Positions 63,089 to 64,000 of a stretch of DNA of 64,000 bases are shown here, piece by piece. Made by a program: the position numbers and the translations under genes. The DNA is from Acinetobacter sp. MB5 (GTDB taxonomy: Bacteria > Pseudomonadota > Gammaproteobacteria > Pseudomonadales > Moraxellaceae): the NCBI RefSeq assembly GCF_003261585.1, contig NZ_POVU01000001.1:186001-250000 (forward strand), written 5' to 3'. Under the pieces are notes generated by a model. That model searched no databases, was not told where the DNA came from, and was given only the letters and a program-made list of their open reading frames with translations. Numbering within the stretch: position 1 is the stretch's first letter; each line of letters opens with the position of its first letter.

Positions 63089-64000
63089 TTAAAAAAAGTA
63101 AACGTTATAGTCTTTCTTGGCGGGTTCAGGATTCATGCTCATCAGTGCCGTGGCATTCAGGGATGCAATCAGTGGGTCAATCTTAGCAACACCACTTTCC
63201 TGCTTACTGACCATAATCCCGTTGCCTTTCATCACAATTTTAGCATTGCCTGCCACCCAAGCCATCAATCCCAAACCTTGATGCCAAAGTTCACACCCCG
63301 CAAGTTTGCGCTCAAGGGTCTGCAAATAACCTGCAAGCTTATAACCTTGAGGAATGCCAATGATTTGCTCCTGAGGAATACCCACATCAAGCAAACCATC
63401 CAATAAGCCACCAAGCATTAGCGGATCTAGTCCAACTTTATCGAGCTTTCCACTGTCATAAACTTGCTTGGCAATTGCGGCTAACTCGCTAATGTCATCT
63501 CCGACATTTTCATAAATGGTCAGGCTTCCTTCTTTGACAAAATCAAGCAGCTTGGGCGCTTCTGATTTACGGCGCTCAAGTACAATCTGATGACACCAGG
63601 CATGATTGTAGAGCAGCCATTCCCGTGTCTCTTTATGCCGTCCCAATACTGCAAAACCCAGCAAGTCATCCAAGCCGCCACCATCACCGCCAATTTCAAG
63701 CACATCTGATTGTTGAATAATGTCTTCGAGTGAGAGCTTCCGTGCCTGTTGTAACCAGAACTCGGCACCTGCCCAACGATTGGCACGTAGGTTCAGCCCA
63801 ATTTCAATGTTTAAATGCTTAGCCAGAAAATCTCGAAGTGACTCCTCACCTGCATCTTTAACCTTGTTGAACTCCGAAATCAGGTACTCAAGGTCAACCG
63901 AAGCACCCAAATTTGGATTGGTGATGTAGATATTTTCAGGTTTTAAATGCTCACCATCTTCAATGAGCTGTTTTGGAAACTCGTAGATCAGTGGTAAAAA
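63089..64000 (-). CDS. Terminase large subunit, C-terminal part (cut by window edge)
   Basis: The frame is open from 64000, so at least 303 codons are visible and the N-terminal ATPase lies outside. The visible part starts FLPLIYEFPKQLIEDGEH and has the linker TNPNLGASVDLEYLISEFN and FLAKHLNIEIG, then the nuclease core with a catalytic Asp in IGGDGGGLDDLLGFAVLG and later LGLMAWVAGNAKIVMKGNG. These are typical of HK97/P27-type TerL, which cuts and packages DNA. Confidence 0.88.
   Translation of the reverse strand, partial: FLPLIYEFPKQLIEDGEHLKPENIYITNPNLGASVDLEYLISEFNKVKDAGEESLRDFLAKHLNIEIGLNLRANRWAGAEFWLQQARKLSLEDIIQQSDVLEIGGDGGGLDDLLGFAVLGRHKETREWLLYNHAWCHQIVLERRKSEAPKLLDFVKEGSLTIYENVGDDISELAAIAKQVYDSGKLDKVGLDPLMLGGLLDGLLDVGIPQEQIIGIPQGYKLAGYLQTLERKLAGCELWHQGLGLMAWVAGNAKIVMKGNGIMVSKQESGVAKIDPLIASLNATALMSMNPEPAKKDYNVYFF

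Larger units (their letters stand above)
37500..64000. mobile_element. Siphovirus-type prophage (partial; right part outside window)
   Basis: A continuous minus-strand series from terminase to spanins gives a lambda/HK97-like order: TerL, protease, capsid, portal, connector, joining proteins, tail tube, G/GT chaperone, tape measure, tip proteins and lysis. Regulatory and cargo genes follow on the left. A long tape measure and a G/GT frameshift point to a long, non-contractile tail. The left boundary is not fixed; a jump to low G+C near 35.7 kb suggests cargo may start there. No integrase, tRNA or clear attachment core was found. Confidence 0.85.

Overview
The window is a chromosomal segment of a gammaproteobacterium of the family Moraxellaceae, most likely an Acinetobacter species. 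The evidence is protein character (short ntrBC operon, Mn-superoxide dismutase, PatD-like dehydrogenase, pilin type), A+T-rich intergenic DNA and gene content. No rRNA, tRNA or CRISPR array was seen. All calls come from reading the sequence; no database search was run.

Positions 1-9.5 kb hold housekeeping and regulatory genes: rimO, the nitrogen two-component pair glnL-glnG with a sigma-54 promoter and two NtrC-type dyads upstream, a TetR regulator, argF, an LrgA/LrgB pair with a divergent LysR regulator, and sodA. Positions 9.7-14.3 kb are an iron-uptake unit: Fur box, TonB-dependent siderophore receptor, two small membrane proteins and a PepSY-type membrane protein. Next come a SulP anion transporter behind a structured leader, an APC permease with a gamma-aminobutyraldehyde-type dehydrogenase, a TerD-HNH fusion protein, a GlxA/AraC regulator and two convergent YddG-like exporters.

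Positions 24.8-35.7 kb form one minus-strand block: GntR regulator, FAD oxidoreductase, MFS transporter, DHDPS-family lyase/deaminase, aldehyde dehydrogenase, porin and pyruvate carboxylase. The first five resemble a hydroxyproline-type catabolic set that ends in 2-oxoglutarate, though the substrate is inferred.

From about 37.5 kb to the right edge lies the late half of a siphovirus-type prophage, read from the right on the minus strand. Its order is TerL (cut by the window edge), prohead protease, HK97-fold capsid, portal, connector and joining proteins, tail tube, tail chaperone with a lambda-like -1 frameshift site, tape measure, tail tip proteins, holin, endolysin and nested Rz/Rz1. Beyond the lysis genes is an A+T-rich accessory zone (36-43.3 kb). 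It carries a type IV pilin, a secreted protein, two membrane proteins, a DUF2971 protein, divergent Arc-type repressors, a BRO-N antirepressor and a HicA-like/HTH gene pair behind a perfect palindromic operator. This zone is the best place to look for lysogenic-conversion or anti-phage functions. No integrase is visible, so the other end of the prophage lies outside the window.
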